Positions 34,867-44,645 of a stretch of DNA of 64,000 nt are shown here, in pieces. This stretch comes from Oceanospirillum sp047518265 (GTDB lineage: Bacteria; Pseudomonadota; Gammaproteobacteria; Pseudomonadales; Halomonadaceae), in NCBI GenBank assembly GCA_047518265.1, contig JAKZRG010000027.1, forward strand, positions 1 to 64,000, in the 5' to 3' direction. Position 1 is the first letter of the stretch. Each line of letters opens with the position of its first letter. Below the pieces are notes generated by a model. It saw only the letters and a list, made by a program, of their open reading frames with translations. It ran no database searches and was not told the origin of the DNA. The position numbers and the translations under genes were made by a program.

Positions 34867-36009
34867 TTATACGCTGAACTCACCACAATGATTGCGACTA
34901 AATGCCTGTTTTAATTCGTCACCGGAAAACCCTGCCTGCAGCAAACAATGTAATTTGGTAAAGCTTGCCTCGCAGGTCATATCAAAAGCACTGATCACAC
35001 CGCATTCCGCCAATGCTGATCCGGTGGCGTAGCTGACACTGACCGGCCCCTGTGGACATTGGCTGCGGTTAACAATAATAATGCCGGAATCAGTAGCTTG
35101 TTTTAGTAGGCTTAGTAATGCCTTATTTTTATCAGGAGCATTACCACTGCCATAGGTTTCCAGTACTACGGCCTGTGTGGGTGCTTGTAACAGAGGTCTT
35201 AGTTGCTCTGCCTGCATCCCCGGATAAAGTTTAATAATACAAACTTGTGCCATAGGTTGTTTTGCGGCTTGGCTAAGGGTCAGATAAAGATTACTTTCAC
35301 AACTTAGGGCTGGTAATAGCTTGTCTCTGTTTAAAGAACCCATAGGGGAGGAGTGAGATGAATCATTCCACTGGCCCATAGGAGATAAGTTAGGGCTATC
35401 AAAACCTTGTGGGGAATAGGTGCTGACCTTAGTACTGCGGTTACCTCGTAATAGGTTGCCACCAAAAGCGATGAGGGTTTCCTGAATATCTTTATAGCAA
35501 GCATAGTGGAGTGCTGATGCCACATTATCCGGTGCATCGCTATGTTCATATTCCAGAGGATATTGTGAACCCGTGACAATTACAGGTTTGCCTAAACCTT
35601 GAGTTAAAAAACTTAAAGCAGAGGCGGTATAAGCCAGCGTGTCTGTACCGTGTAGCAATACAAAACCTTGGTATTGATTTCTAAGCTGCCAGAGCAATGC
35701 CGCTAATTGGTACCAGTTTTCAGGCTGAGCGTTAGAGCTATCAATGAGAGGCTCCAAACTGATTAAATCGAAGTTGGGTAATGACCCTGGTTTTGATTGT
35801 ATTGATTTTGATTGTATTGATTTAGATTGTAGCGATAAGGCGTTTTTTAAGCGCAGAGCCATATTGCCTGCTGGAGCTAATCCCTTATCCGTTTGCAGCA
35901 TCCCTATGGTGCCTCCGGTATAAATCATAGCGATAGGGGGTTGTATGCCAGCGTCCTGCGAATCAGAATTAAATAAAACGGTTTCAGTATCTAAACCTGT
36001 TTTTTGCAT
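34867..36009 (-). CDS. L-asparaginase
   Basis: 380 residues, cytoplasmic (no signal peptide). The two active-site motifs are present: MIYTGGTIGM (first Thr, about 20-29) and LLHGTDTLAYTASAL (Thr-Asp). It deaminates asparagine to aspartate. An insertion near residue 60 is a 5-residue repeat (QSKSI...) encoded by a 15-bp tandem repeat. Another low-similarity insertion lies at PNLSPMGQWNDSSHSSPMGS. ATG 36009 has GGAG upstream; TTG 36015 is not needed. Divergent from the PxpB/C fusion gene. Confidence 0.88.
   Translation of the reverse strand: MQKTGLDTETVLFNSDSQDAGIQPPIAMIYTGGTIGMLQTDKGLAPAGNMALRLKNALSLQSKSIQSKSIQSKPGSLPNFDLISLEPLIDSSNAQPENWYQLAALLWQLRNQYQGFVLLHGTDTLAYTASALSFLTQGLGKPVIVTGSQYPLEYEHSDAPDNVASALHYACYKDIQETLIAFGGNLLRGNRSTKVSTYSPQGFDSPNLSPMGQWNDSSHSSPMGSLNRDKLLPALSCESNLYLTLSQAAKQPMAQVCIIKLYPGMQAEQLRPLLQAPTQAVVLETYGSGNAPDKNKALLSLLKQATDSGIIIVNRSQCPQGPVSVSYATGSALAECGVISAFDMTCEASFTKLHCLLQAGFSGDELKQAFSRNHCGEFSV
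35791..35835. repeat. 15-bp tandem repeat inside the asparaginase gene
   Basis: TTTTGATTGTATTGA occurs twice exactly (35791-35805 and 35806-35820) and a third, diverged unit follows (35821-35835). Because the unit is 15 bp, copy changes keep the reading frame and add or remove five residues. Confidence 0.8.
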
Positions 36010-36075
36010 GGCCAACTCCAGTATTTTTTATGGTCAGACAACTTATTTTAGTCCGAATATCAAAGGGTTGTTGTA

Positions 36076-36109
36076 CTATAACGCTTTATGATCCTCTATA
36101 ACGCTTTAT
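36076..36109. promoter_or_regulatory. Direct repeat in the asparaginase/Pxp divergent promoter
   Basis: CTATAACGCTTTAT occurs at 36076-36089 and 36096-36109, with starts exactly 20 bases apart (about two helical turns). The position between divergent genes suggests a regulator binding as a tandem array. Confidence 0.5.
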
Positions 36110-36196
36110 TCAGGTAAAAACAGGGATAATGACTGAAGTGATTACCGTGACGGATAGAAAACCGCTATGAGTCAAATATCCAGTAAGAGAGATGGC

Positions 36197-37477
36197 ATGA
36201 TACGTATTGAAGTGGCTTCTGTTGATAGCTTGATCCTTTATTTTGCTTATCATTCTAGTCCAGAAGTGAGTCGTCAGATTTCGGCTACTCAGGCTTATCT
36301 GGGCGAACATTTATCGGAACTGACAGATTTAGTCCCCGGCGATACCTCATTATTGCTCTGTTATGACTTATTAAAAACGGATGCGGCTCGTTTACGATTT
36401 AAGCTGGATGCTTTATTGCAATCGGATATATCTGAGCTGATTGCAGATTCAGCAGCCATCTCAACTGAGATTTCAGCCGTTTCAATGCAAGAAAAGCATC
36501 ATAAGGCTGTAGATAAGGTATCCGATCAGCAGACTTTAGGCTTCACTGTTTTACATCCCGGTTTGATGGCTCAGTTGCAAGATGGAGGCCGTGTAGGGTG
36601 TCAGCATATGGGGCTGACCACGGGCGGTGTTTTGGATGAACATGCGTTTCAATGGGCTAATCATCTATTACAAAACCGCTGGGATGCGGCTGTGGTTGAA
36701 GTAAGCTTTGGCGGTTTTAAACTGCAAAGCCAGGTGGATACTCTCATAGCAGTAACAGGGGCAGATTTAAGCCTAACCATCAATGGTGAACCTGCACCGG
36801 TCTGGGAGATTATTGCCATTCGAGCCGGTGATCGGGTTGAATTTGGTTATCCCAAAAACGGCACCCGAGCTTATTTAGCCGTTAAAGGTGGTTTTCAACT
36901 GGCTGATTGTTATGGCAGTGTTGCGACTGTACCCCATGAAAAAATCGGTGGTTTAGACGGACAAGGGAGTCTACTGAAATTTGGTGATATCCTGCCTTGT
37001 TCTGAACAAGAGCATCGCAACGACAGTCAGTTGCAAAACCTGATTGGTAAGCGGGTCAGTAATAGTTACATTCCTGATTACAACGAACCCTTAACCTTAA
37101 GGGTGATTTTGTCTGCTCAGCAGAACCTATTCCCAGCAGAGCAATTGGAACGCTTCTTTACGAAGGAATATCAGATTTCCCCAGACAGTGATCGCACCAG
37201 TGTCAGCCTTCAAGGCCCTGTGATTAGAGCGTTACAGCAGGAGATCCCTAAAGAAGGCAGCGTACTGGGGGGTATTCAGATCGATCATGATGGCCTGCCT
37301 ATTATTCTGATGAAGGATCGCCATACTCAGGGAACTTACCCCAAGCTAGGCAGTGTTTACGCCCCTGATTTAGGTCAATTGGCCCAGCGACAAGTCAAAA
37401 CCAAGGTATGTTTTGAGGTGATCAGTCTGCATGATGCGCAACAACAATTGACCCGTTTTTATCGATATTTTCGTTAA
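36197..37477 (+). CDS. Fused PxpB (truncated)-PxpC, 5-oxoprolinase-type protein
   Basis: 426 residues from ATG 36197 (AGAGA upstream; the family starts MxIxxV...). Residues about 1-85 resemble only the N-terminal lobe of PxpB/KipI. The catalytic C-terminal PxpB part (HS...Y.V, GF.PGFPYL, PRR..PR..VPAGSVAI) is absent. Residues about 120-426 are a full PxpC/KipA domain (VLHPGLMAQLQDGGRVGCQHMGLTTGGVLDEHAF). PxpABC normally hydrolyses 5-oxoproline to glutamate; no pxpA is nearby. Activity is therefore doubtful, and it may act on another substrate or be regulatory. Confidence 0.78.
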   Translation: MIRIEVASVDSLILYFAYHSSPEVSRQISATQAYLGEHLSELTDLVPGDTSLLLCYDLLKTDAARLRFKLDALLQSDISELIADSAAISTEISAVSMQEKHHKAVDKVSDQQTLGFTVLHPGLMAQLQDGGRVGCQHMGLTTGGVLDEHAFQWANHLLQNRWDAAVVEVSFGGFKLQSQVDTLIAVTGADLSLTINGEPAPVWEIIAIRAGDRVEFGYPKNGTRAYLAVKGGFQLADCYGSVATVPHEKIGGLDGQGSLLKFGDILPCSEQEHRNDSQLQNLIGKRVSNSYIPDYNEPLTLRVILSAQQNLFPAEQLERFFTKEYQISPDSDRTSVSLQGPVIRALQQEIPKEGSVLGGIQIDHDGLPIILMKDRHTQGTYPKLGSVYAPDLGQLAQRQVKTKVCFEVISLHDAQQQLTRFYRYFR

Positions 37478-37501
37478 GTTATCAGTTGTCTCAGGTTGGT
37501 A

Positions 37502-37744
37502 TTAATCTTCAAGCATAGCGGCTGTGGTGAGTTCATGGCCGTAGACTTGGTTCAGCATTGTGCTCAACTCCTCGATGCCCAATTCCACTTGATGCACTTC
37601 TCCATTGGATAGATAGAGTTCGCAAGAGGTAGGGTCGCTTTCTTCTATCTGCACAATATGATCCGCATGGACTAAAATCTGCTCAACATCGTTTTCATCG
37701 GTCACTGGTAAGCGGAGAAAAGGGTTACGTACGCTACGGGTCAT
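37502..37744 (-). CDS. Hypothetical protein, 80 residues
   Basis: The chosen ATG 37744 has AAGGAG seven bases upstream. Sequence pattern (RNPFLRLPVTDEN, then HADHIVQIEE and CELYLSNGEVHQVE) suggests a small all-beta fold, similar to short LytTR- or FlbD-like proteins, but I do not recognise the family. It converges on the PxpB/C gene and is divergent from the CobW gene. Confidence 0.65.
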   Translation of the reverse strand: MTRSVRNPFLRLPVTDENDVEQILVHADHIVQIEESDPTSCELYLSNGEVHQVELGIEELSTMLNQVYGHELTTAAMLED

Positions 37745-37890
37745 GATCAACTCCTTGTGGTGGGGTCACTTATTACGGCTCAATTCAAACATAAAGGGGC
37801 GTATATCCCTTGTACCTTGCTTGCAGTGTAGCAAGTCAAAACAAAGAATAAGAGCTTGATGAGTGTGTGTAAGCAGAATATTTTGTACAC

Positions 37891-37908
37891 TTGTTATTAT
37901 GTAACATT
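37891..37908. promoter_or_regulatory. Zur-like box before the CobW gene
   Basis: TTGTTATTATGTAACATT matches the proteobacterial Zur palindrome ATGTTATAATATAACATT at 15 of 18 positions, with TGTTA and TAACA arms intact (37892-37906). It ends 15 bases before the start codon, where it would block transcription. COG0523 proteins are frequent Zur targets. Confidence 0.55.
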
Positions 37909-37923
37909 TTCTGGAGCGCTACC

Positions 37924-39009
<1,086 letters not shown>

Positions 39010-39083
39010 TAAGATTAAATTAAAGCAATGGGCAAGGTCTTGATGCCTTAAATACTAATAATCTAAGCGGATTTAAATTGGCT

Positions 39084-40637
39084 ATGACAGAAAAGTGCAA
39101 GCTCCCTATCGGCATACAATCTTTTGGCAAATTACGCCGTGAAGGCTGTTATTACGCCGATAAAACAGAGTTTGCATGGCAACTGTCACAAGAAGCAGGC
39201 TACTTCTTTTTAGCCCGCCCCCGCAGGTTTGGCAAAAGCCTGTTTCTAGATACCCTGAAAGAGCTGTTTGAAGGTAATGAGCCCTTATTCCAAGGGTTGG
39301 ATATTCATACCAAATGGGATTGGCAGCAAAAACACCCTGTCATTCGTATTAGCTTTGCTGATGGCATTATGCAAAACCGGCAAGAACTGGATAAACGCAT
39401 CCACTATTTGTTGGAGAATAACCGTAAAGCCCTAAATCTGCCAGAAAGCAATGCCCCTGATATTGCCGGGGAATTTGCCGATCTTATCCGTCATGCCAGC
39501 CAACAATACGAAACAGGCGTGGTGGTTTTAATCGACGAATACGATAAACCCATATTGGATAACCTGACCAATGAAACTATCGCCCTACAGATGCGGGAAG
39601 GGCTTAAAAACCTATACTCCGTATTAAAAGACGCTGATCCTTATCTCAGGTTTTGTTTTCTAACCGGCGTCTCTAAGTTCAGTAAGGTGAGCCTGTTCTC
39701 TGGTTTAAATAACCTGAACGATATCAGTTTAAACAGCCGTTACAGCAGCATTTGTGGTTACAGTGAGCAAGATCTGGATCAAGTCTTTTCACCTGAGCTA
39801 AAAGGGCAAAACCGGCAACAAATACAGCGCTGGTACAACGGTTATAGCTGGCTGGGGCAAGCGGTGTATAACCCCTTTGATCTGCTGCTGTATTTCCAGC
39901 AGCATAAATTTCAGCCCTATTGGTTTGAAAGCGCTACACCCTCATTTTTGATTAAACTCTTAGCTGAGCGAGGCCTATACAGCCCGCAACTGGCGACACT
40001 GCAAACCGGTAGCAGCTTACTTAGTCAATTTGATGTACAAGATATCAGCACAGAAGCCCTACTGTTTCAAACGGGCTATCTCACCATAAAACAAGCGGAA
40101 GAACCCATTACCGGTATGTGGGTTTATACTCTGGGTTATCCCAACCATGAAGTAGAAACCAGCTTAAACGAAGCCCTGTTACCTGCTTATGGTCTTCCTG
40201 CGGCTCAAGCTCAGAAAGCGCGTTTGCAACTGCTTCAAACCCTACAACACAATGACCTCACCGCATTAGAAAACCACTTTAAAACCCTGTACGCAGGCTT
40301 ACCCCACGATTGGTATCGTAATAACCCTATCGCTCAATACGAGGGACATTACGCCAGCATCTTTTACAGCCACCTAGCCGCATTAGGCATGGATATCACC
40401 GTAGAAGACGCCAGTAATAATGGCAAAGTGGATATGGCGGTACGGCATCAAAACCAGATCTGGTTATTTGAATTTAAAGTGGTGGAACAAACCTCAAAAG
40501 GCTCAGCCCTACAACAGCTAAAAGATAAAAATTATGCCGAAAAATATCAGGATGGCAGCAGCGAGATCCAACTGATCGGCGTTGAGTTTTCTAAACAGCA
40601 ACGCCAGATTGTTGGATTTGAGGTGGAGCGGGTTTAG
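39084..40637 (+). CDS. AAA-ATPase/PD-(D/E)XK nuclease family protein, intact
   Basis: 517 residues from ATG 39084. Order: family start KLPIGIQSFGKLRREGCYYADKT, P-loop-like RPRRFGKSLFLDTL (about 45-58), Walker-B-like VVVLIDEYDKPIL, sensor-like FLTGVSKFSKVSLFSG, and a C-terminal nuclease motif GKVDMAV...IWLFEFK (Asp and Glu-x-Lys). Many marine and gut bacteria carry several copies; biological role is unresolved, with transposon-like expansion and defence both proposed by its domain content. It is the intact paralogue of the broken gene at 28882-30450 and converges on the STAND NTPase with 25 bases between stops. Confidence 0.88.
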   Translation: MTEKCKLPIGIQSFGKLRREGCYYADKTEFAWQLSQEAGYFFLARPRRFGKSLFLDTLKELFEGNEPLFQGLDIHTKWDWQQKHPVIRISFADGIMQNRQELDKRIHYLLENNRKALNLPESNAPDIAGEFADLIRHASQQYETGVVVLIDEYDKPILDNLTNETIALQMREGLKNLYSVLKDADPYLRFCFLTGVSKFSKVSLFSGLNNLNDISLNSRYSSICGYSEQDLDQVFSPELKGQNRQQIQRWYNGYSWLGQAVYNPFDLLLYFQQHKFQPYWFESATPSFLIKLLAERGLYSPQLATLQTGSSLLSQFDVQDISTEALLFQTGYLTIKQAEEPITGMWVYTLGYPNHEVETSLNEALLPAYGLPAAQAQKARLQLLQTLQHNDLTALENHFKTLYAGLPHDWYRNNPIAQYEGHYASIFYSHLAALGMDITVEDASNNGKVDMAVRHQNQIWLFEFKVVEQTSKGSALQQLKDKNYAEKYQDGSSEIQLIGVEFSKQQRQIVGFEVERV

Positions 40638-40662
40638 TCTTTATATCAGGTGCTAAAATATT

Positions 40663-43600
40663 CTAGGTATCACCTTGTAAGCGACTTAAAATCTGTTCCT
40701 TAATCTTTTCTGTTTTGAGCGGTTTATCCACTAAAAGCCTATCGGCAATACCTGCTAACTGTTCCCTTATCTCATCATCCTGGTGCAGTACAGCGTAATC
40801 CCATATAGAGCACCAAACTAAATGCCAAGAGCTGTTGGGAATGGGGTCTTGTTGTAACCAAGTTATTCCCCTTTCTATATGGGCTAGAGGAAGAGTTTCA
40901 CCATGCTGGGAAAAATTTTTCCAAATCCGCTCCCATGTATCTGGACAATAACCACTATCCGCGTAGAATTTTTTTAAACGGTTTATGGCCAATGTTTGAA
41001 AAGAGGCTTTGTCTTCAATAATATGCCAGAGCTCCCCCCAAACGTTGAACCAATCACACCGACGGATAGGTGCCATATCTAAATACTCCAGAGCTAAGGC
41101 AATAGATTTGTCTTTTGCTTTTCTGTTAGCCCAGACGGTTTGCCATACCTTAGTCCAGCCCACATGCTGTTTGTTGACTTGATGTAGCCAGTCTAGAGCT
41201 AACATAATTAGTTTATCGTCGCTTTCATACTCTTTATGTAGAGTAAACCAGAGGTCATGCCAGCTGAAATGGTCTGGGGACTTAAGGAGCCAATTTATTC
41301 CTAGTTCATATATTGATGAGGCGTTTTCTTGATTTACCTTCCACGTCGTATTCCATACTACAACCCAGATAGGGTGATCTTGAGGAGCTTCACATAACCA
41401 ATAGTGAATTAGCTTTTTAAGGTGAGGATGAGTGTCATAATCTTTTTCCCATAATTCCTCCCAGATATAAAACCAGTTCCCGTTGCTTAAGCTTACTGTT
41501 CTTAACCAAGTCAATGATGTATTGGTTAATTCAGATAAATTGGAATCATTGTTTTCCCAAAGTGTGCGCCAGACAGAGAACCAGTCATTATGGTTTGGCA
41601 ATGTTGCAGACAACCATCTTAGAGCTATGAGGTGTAAAAGATTTTTGTCCTTATAGTTTGATAAAAGATAATTCCATGCATAAAACCAACTTTCATGATA
41701 AGGAACTTCTTCAAGCCAGTTAAGAGTAAGGGCGTTTAATTCATCTTGATTAATATTGGTGCTATTTATTAAATGATTGTATAGGTAAAACCAACGGTGG
41801 TGATCTGACAGGGCAGTTTTCAGCCAATTAAGAGCTAATTGATCTAATTCATTGAGGTTTTTATCTTCACTAGCGAGTAGCTGATCCCATATTAAAAACC
41901 ATTGAAAGTGATCAGGGGAGACACTTATTAACCAGTTATAAGCCAGTTTCTGCAGATGATTTTTGCTCAGGATATTACTCGTGGTATACCAGAGTTCTTC
42001 CCAGATTTGATGCCAATTATTTGATTCGTAGTTATTTTTAAGCCATTTATTAGCTGCAAAATCTAGCTTTTTTGATGGGATGGTTAACCGTAGCTTTTCC
42101 CATATTACTGGCCATAGCTCATGTTGAGTATGGCTAATTAAGTAATTTACTGTTTTATCAATCAATGGTTCTGAAATGTCACCGTATGTATGGTTAAAGA
42201 CACAAAGAAATGATTCTGGCCAAAATGGCTTAGTTGGATCTGCTCTTTCGACCCATGATAATAGCCAGCACAAAGGTGCTGGTGATAAATCTAAGCAAAG
42301 CTGTTGATCTATACTAACCCAAGCAGGTAGATGCCTTGCCTGTTCTTTTTTAATTTGTCTTTTATAAATATTAGGTAAGGTTTCAATTAGATCTTGACGA
42401 ATTAAATTTAATCTTTGTGCCGCTATATTGGTTTTTCCTGCTCGGGACAAGCGAGCTATTACCCATAACGGGCTGAGTATTTTCTGAATATCTTCATCTA
42501 TATTTTGACCATACTTAAGCCAAGCTTTTAGATGTCCTTTTCGCTTACTGCTATCCCTTTCTTTTGAATACCAAGCTTTATAGATCTCGTTGGCAAGATG
42601 GGGATGAGTGAAGCGGATAGTGCCCTCTTCGTTATCCAGAGAGAAGTGGTGGTTCTCTTTGATAAGCGTATCCATTGCCTCGGCTAGTTCTGGATCTTTA
42701 TCACAATATTTTTCATATGCACTACTGGGGAATTCGGCATATAATCGGTTTACATAGAGAATCTCGGAGACTAGTTCAAAAGCCGTTTTGCTCTTAAACT
42801 TCCGACGCTTATCATTGAGCCTATCTTTAAACTTTTTAGCAAAGTCTTTTAGGTTATCATCCTGATGCCACTGGAATAGAGTTTGCACTAAAATCTGCTG
42901 ATCTGGGGCATCTCCTTGCGAGTTGATCACTTGCCCCGTTCGCAACTCATACCACGTTTTTAGTTCCTGGTAATCCTCTTGATTCTCTAAGGGTAATGAG
43001 AACGTTGTGATGTCGACCTGATCACTAAATTCCTCCTCAAACCAACTCAACTGTTCGTCAGGGCCGCAACAAAGGATTAAGGGGGTGCCACTACCTTGTT
43101 CATCATCTTCGTCTTCGTTATAGAACTGTTTTTGTAGCCAAGAGATTTGATTATCGGCTTTTTCATATTGACGGTGAGAGTATGGGTCATCGAAGGCGAT
43201 AAACGTATTTTGACCTTTATTAGTCTCTTCAGATTCATCACTTTTTAATAACGAGGGTAGCCAAGATTTTGCGGCTTTGAGGTTATTAACATCATCAGCA
43301 CACCAAACCAGAGTACTGTCTGGGGTTTGTCGTTTTATCTCAGAAAGAAGGTGTAATAGGGCAACACTCTTACCACAACCTGATCTGCCGGATAACCAGA
43401 ATACGGGAATACGTCCTCTCGCTTTTTCAACCGCGTCATCTTTCCAAATTAGGAATTGATTGTAGATTTCCGTATAGATTTTCCGTTCGGCAAAACGACC
43501 GTCTCTTAAATGCTTTTTAGTAGCCCTTTGCCCGATAATGACGGACTTTGATGGATCGGTTTCTTGTTCAATACTTTCAGGTGGACGATCTTTTTCTGTC

Positions 43601-44301
43601 CAGAGTAGAGAAATTTTATCTTCTTTCCAGCTGGAGCGAGCATCATATAGCTCATTATAGATATCTTCACAGACCGCTTGAGTTGTGCCTCTGACAACAG
43701 CTCTGTTCAGTTTGTTTAGCCAAGAATCCACTTCTTTGACCGGCTTTTGAATGCCAAAATTGTTGATTAACCGGTGAATGAGCAACACCTGACTATCAGG
43801 TTCCAGTGTAGGCTGAATGAGGCTCTTAAACTGAGTGAGTTCTTGACTAAGTTGCTCTGGATTATCAATAAAAGCTGCGGCTGCTTGAGATTTATCTGAC
43901 TTGGGTTGCCAGCGCTCAAGTTTTCCAGGCAGGTCTTTTAATTTTTGTTGGCAGCCGGTGATATAAAAGTGAGTGCGCTCTTTTAGATCTGGGTATTCAC
44001 GGCAGATTAACAGATATATTTGCCAGAGCTCTTCCAGTGCCTTGCTAACACCGTTGGAATCCAATGTATATTTTGCTTGAGTGATATGGATTTCATCAGA
44101 TAAAAAACTGCTGATATCGGACAGTTCTTCAGTATTAAAAAGCAGTGGATTAGATGGAGTGTTTTCGGCGGCATCAGCAATTTTTTTCAGCAGTAGCAAA
44201 AGTTGAAAATTAAACCCTTTAATAGCTTGTTGGCCACCATCGCTACCGGGTTGTTGTGCCCAGGCTCGTGCGAGCTTAACAAACTGCTGTTCTACATCCA
44301 T
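40663..44301 (-). CDS. STAND-type NTPase with nuclease-like N-terminus and Trp-rich repeats (Avs-like)
   Basis: 1,212 residues from ATG 44301. N-terminus (about 15-120): KGFNFQ (28-33) and DE...TQAK (69-77) match the Cap4/DUF4297 nuclease pattern. P-loop NTPase (about 290-580): Walker A GRSGCGKS (305-312), Walker B FIAFDD (367-372), a sensor-like strand PLILCCGPDE (407-416) and a winged-helix-like segment ending IRFTHPHLANEIYKAWY. C-terminus (about 720-1170): about 12 repeats of 34-40 residues with the pattern WL...(P)...W..VW..LW. Nuclease, STAND NTPase and repeat sensor in this order is the Avs antiphage architecture. Codons are AT-rich, suggesting transfer. It stands alone. Target and activity are unknown. 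Confidence 0.8.
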   Translation of the reverse strand: MDVEQQFVKLARAWAQQPGSDGGQQAIKGFNFQLLLLLKKIADAAENTPSNPLLFNTEELSDISSFLSDEIHITQAKYTLDSNGVSKALEELWQIYLLICREYPDLKERTHFYITGCQQKLKDLPGKLERWQPKSDKSQAAAAFIDNPEQLSQELTQFKSLIQPTLEPDSQVLLIHRLINNFGIQKPVKEVDSWLNKLNRAVVRGTTQAVCEDIYNELYDARSSWKEDKISLLWTEKDRPPESIEQETDPSKSVIIGQRATKKHLRDGRFAERKIYTEIYNQFLIWKDDAVEKARGRIPVFWLSGRSGCGKSVALLHLLSEIKRQTPDSTLVWCADDVNNLKAAKSWLPSLLKSDESEETNKGQNTFIAFDDPYSHRQYEKADNQISWLQKQFYNEDEDDEQGSGTPLILCCGPDEQLSWFEEEFSDQVDITTFSLPLENQEDYQELKTWYELRTGQVINSQGDAPDQQILVQTLFQWHQDDNLKDFAKKFKDRLNDKRRKFKSKTAFELVSEILYVNRLYAEFPSSAYEKYCDKDPELAEAMDTLIKENHHFSLDNEEGTIRFTHPHLANEIYKAWYSKERDSSKRKGHLKAWLKYGQNIDEDIQKILSPLWVIARLSRAGKTNIAAQRLNLIRQDLIETLPNIYKRQIKKEQARHLPAWVSIDQQLCLDLSPAPLCWLLSWVERADPTKPFWPESFLCVFNHTYGDISEPLIDKTVNYLISHTQHELWPVIWEKLRLTIPSKKLDFAANKWLKNNYESNNWHQIWEELWYTTSNILSKNHLQKLAYNWLISVSPDHFQWFLIWDQLLASEDKNLNELDQLALNWLKTALSDHHRWFYLYNHLINSTNINQDELNALTLNWLEEVPYHESWFYAWNYLLSNYKDKNLLHLIALRWLSATLPNHNDWFSVWRTLWENNDSNLSELTNTSLTWLRTVSLSNGNWFYIWEELWEKDYDTHPHLKKLIHYWLCEAPQDHPIWVVVWNTTWKVNQENASSIYELGINWLLKSPDHFSWHDLWFTLHKEYESDDKLIMLALDWLHQVNKQHVGWTKVWQTVWANRKAKDKSIALALEYLDMAPIRRCDWFNVWGELWHIIEDKASFQTLAINRLKKFYADSGYCPDTWERIWKNFSQHGETLPLAHIERGITWLQQDPIPNSSWHLVWCSIWDYAVLHQDDEIREQLAGIADRLLVDKPLKTEKIKEQILSRLQGDT

Positions 44302-44417
44302 TAGAGCCACCACTATTTCTTTATATCACTGCTATTTAATATCACAGGTATCATATGATTAATTAGTAACATATTGATTTTTAGGTGGGAAGCAGACTTT
44401 TGGCTTTCAAATATGAG

Positions 44418-44459
44418 ACAGGACAAAGTCTGAATATTTATATTCTTAGATTGTCCTGT
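44418..44459. other. Long hairpin upstream of the STAND gene
   Basis: ACAGGACAA (44418-44426) pairs with TTGTCCTGT (44451-44459), with an inner GAATA/TATTC stem. It lies 117 bases before the STAND start and has no T-tract. It may be an operator, or end the minus-strand gene at 44646. Confidence 0.4.
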
Positions 44460-44473
44460 ATAGCAGTTGGGAG

Positions 44474-44523
44474 TGGCTCAAGGTTTGGAATGGCTCAAGG
44501 TTTGGAATGACTCAAGGTGCGGA
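44474..44523. repeat. 17-bp tandem repeat
   Basis: TGGCTCAAGGTTTGGAA occurs at 44474-44490 and 44491-44507, with a third diverged partial unit (TGACTCAAGGTGCGGA) after it. It lies in the 344-base gap upstream of the STAND gene, directly beside a REP-like copy. Confidence 0.75.
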
Positions 44524-44529
44524 GTATTT

Positions 44530-44560
44530 CGCGGATGCGCTTAGGCTTATCCACGCTACG
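44530..44560. repeat. REP-like repeat, copy 1
   Basis: The unit CGCGGATGCGC followed by (C/T)TAGGCTTATCCACGCTAC occurs here and at 50159-50188, and inverted at 52579-52610. CGCGGATGCGC and GCGTGG give it a short imperfect stem. All three copies are intergenic. Confidence 0.8.
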
Positions 44561-44645
44561 GGTGGTCAGGGGAGAATCGTAATATTTGTTTTATTGGGGC
44601 ATTTTCTGGTCTGGATTGACGTTTGTACAGATCAGTACGGGGCTA

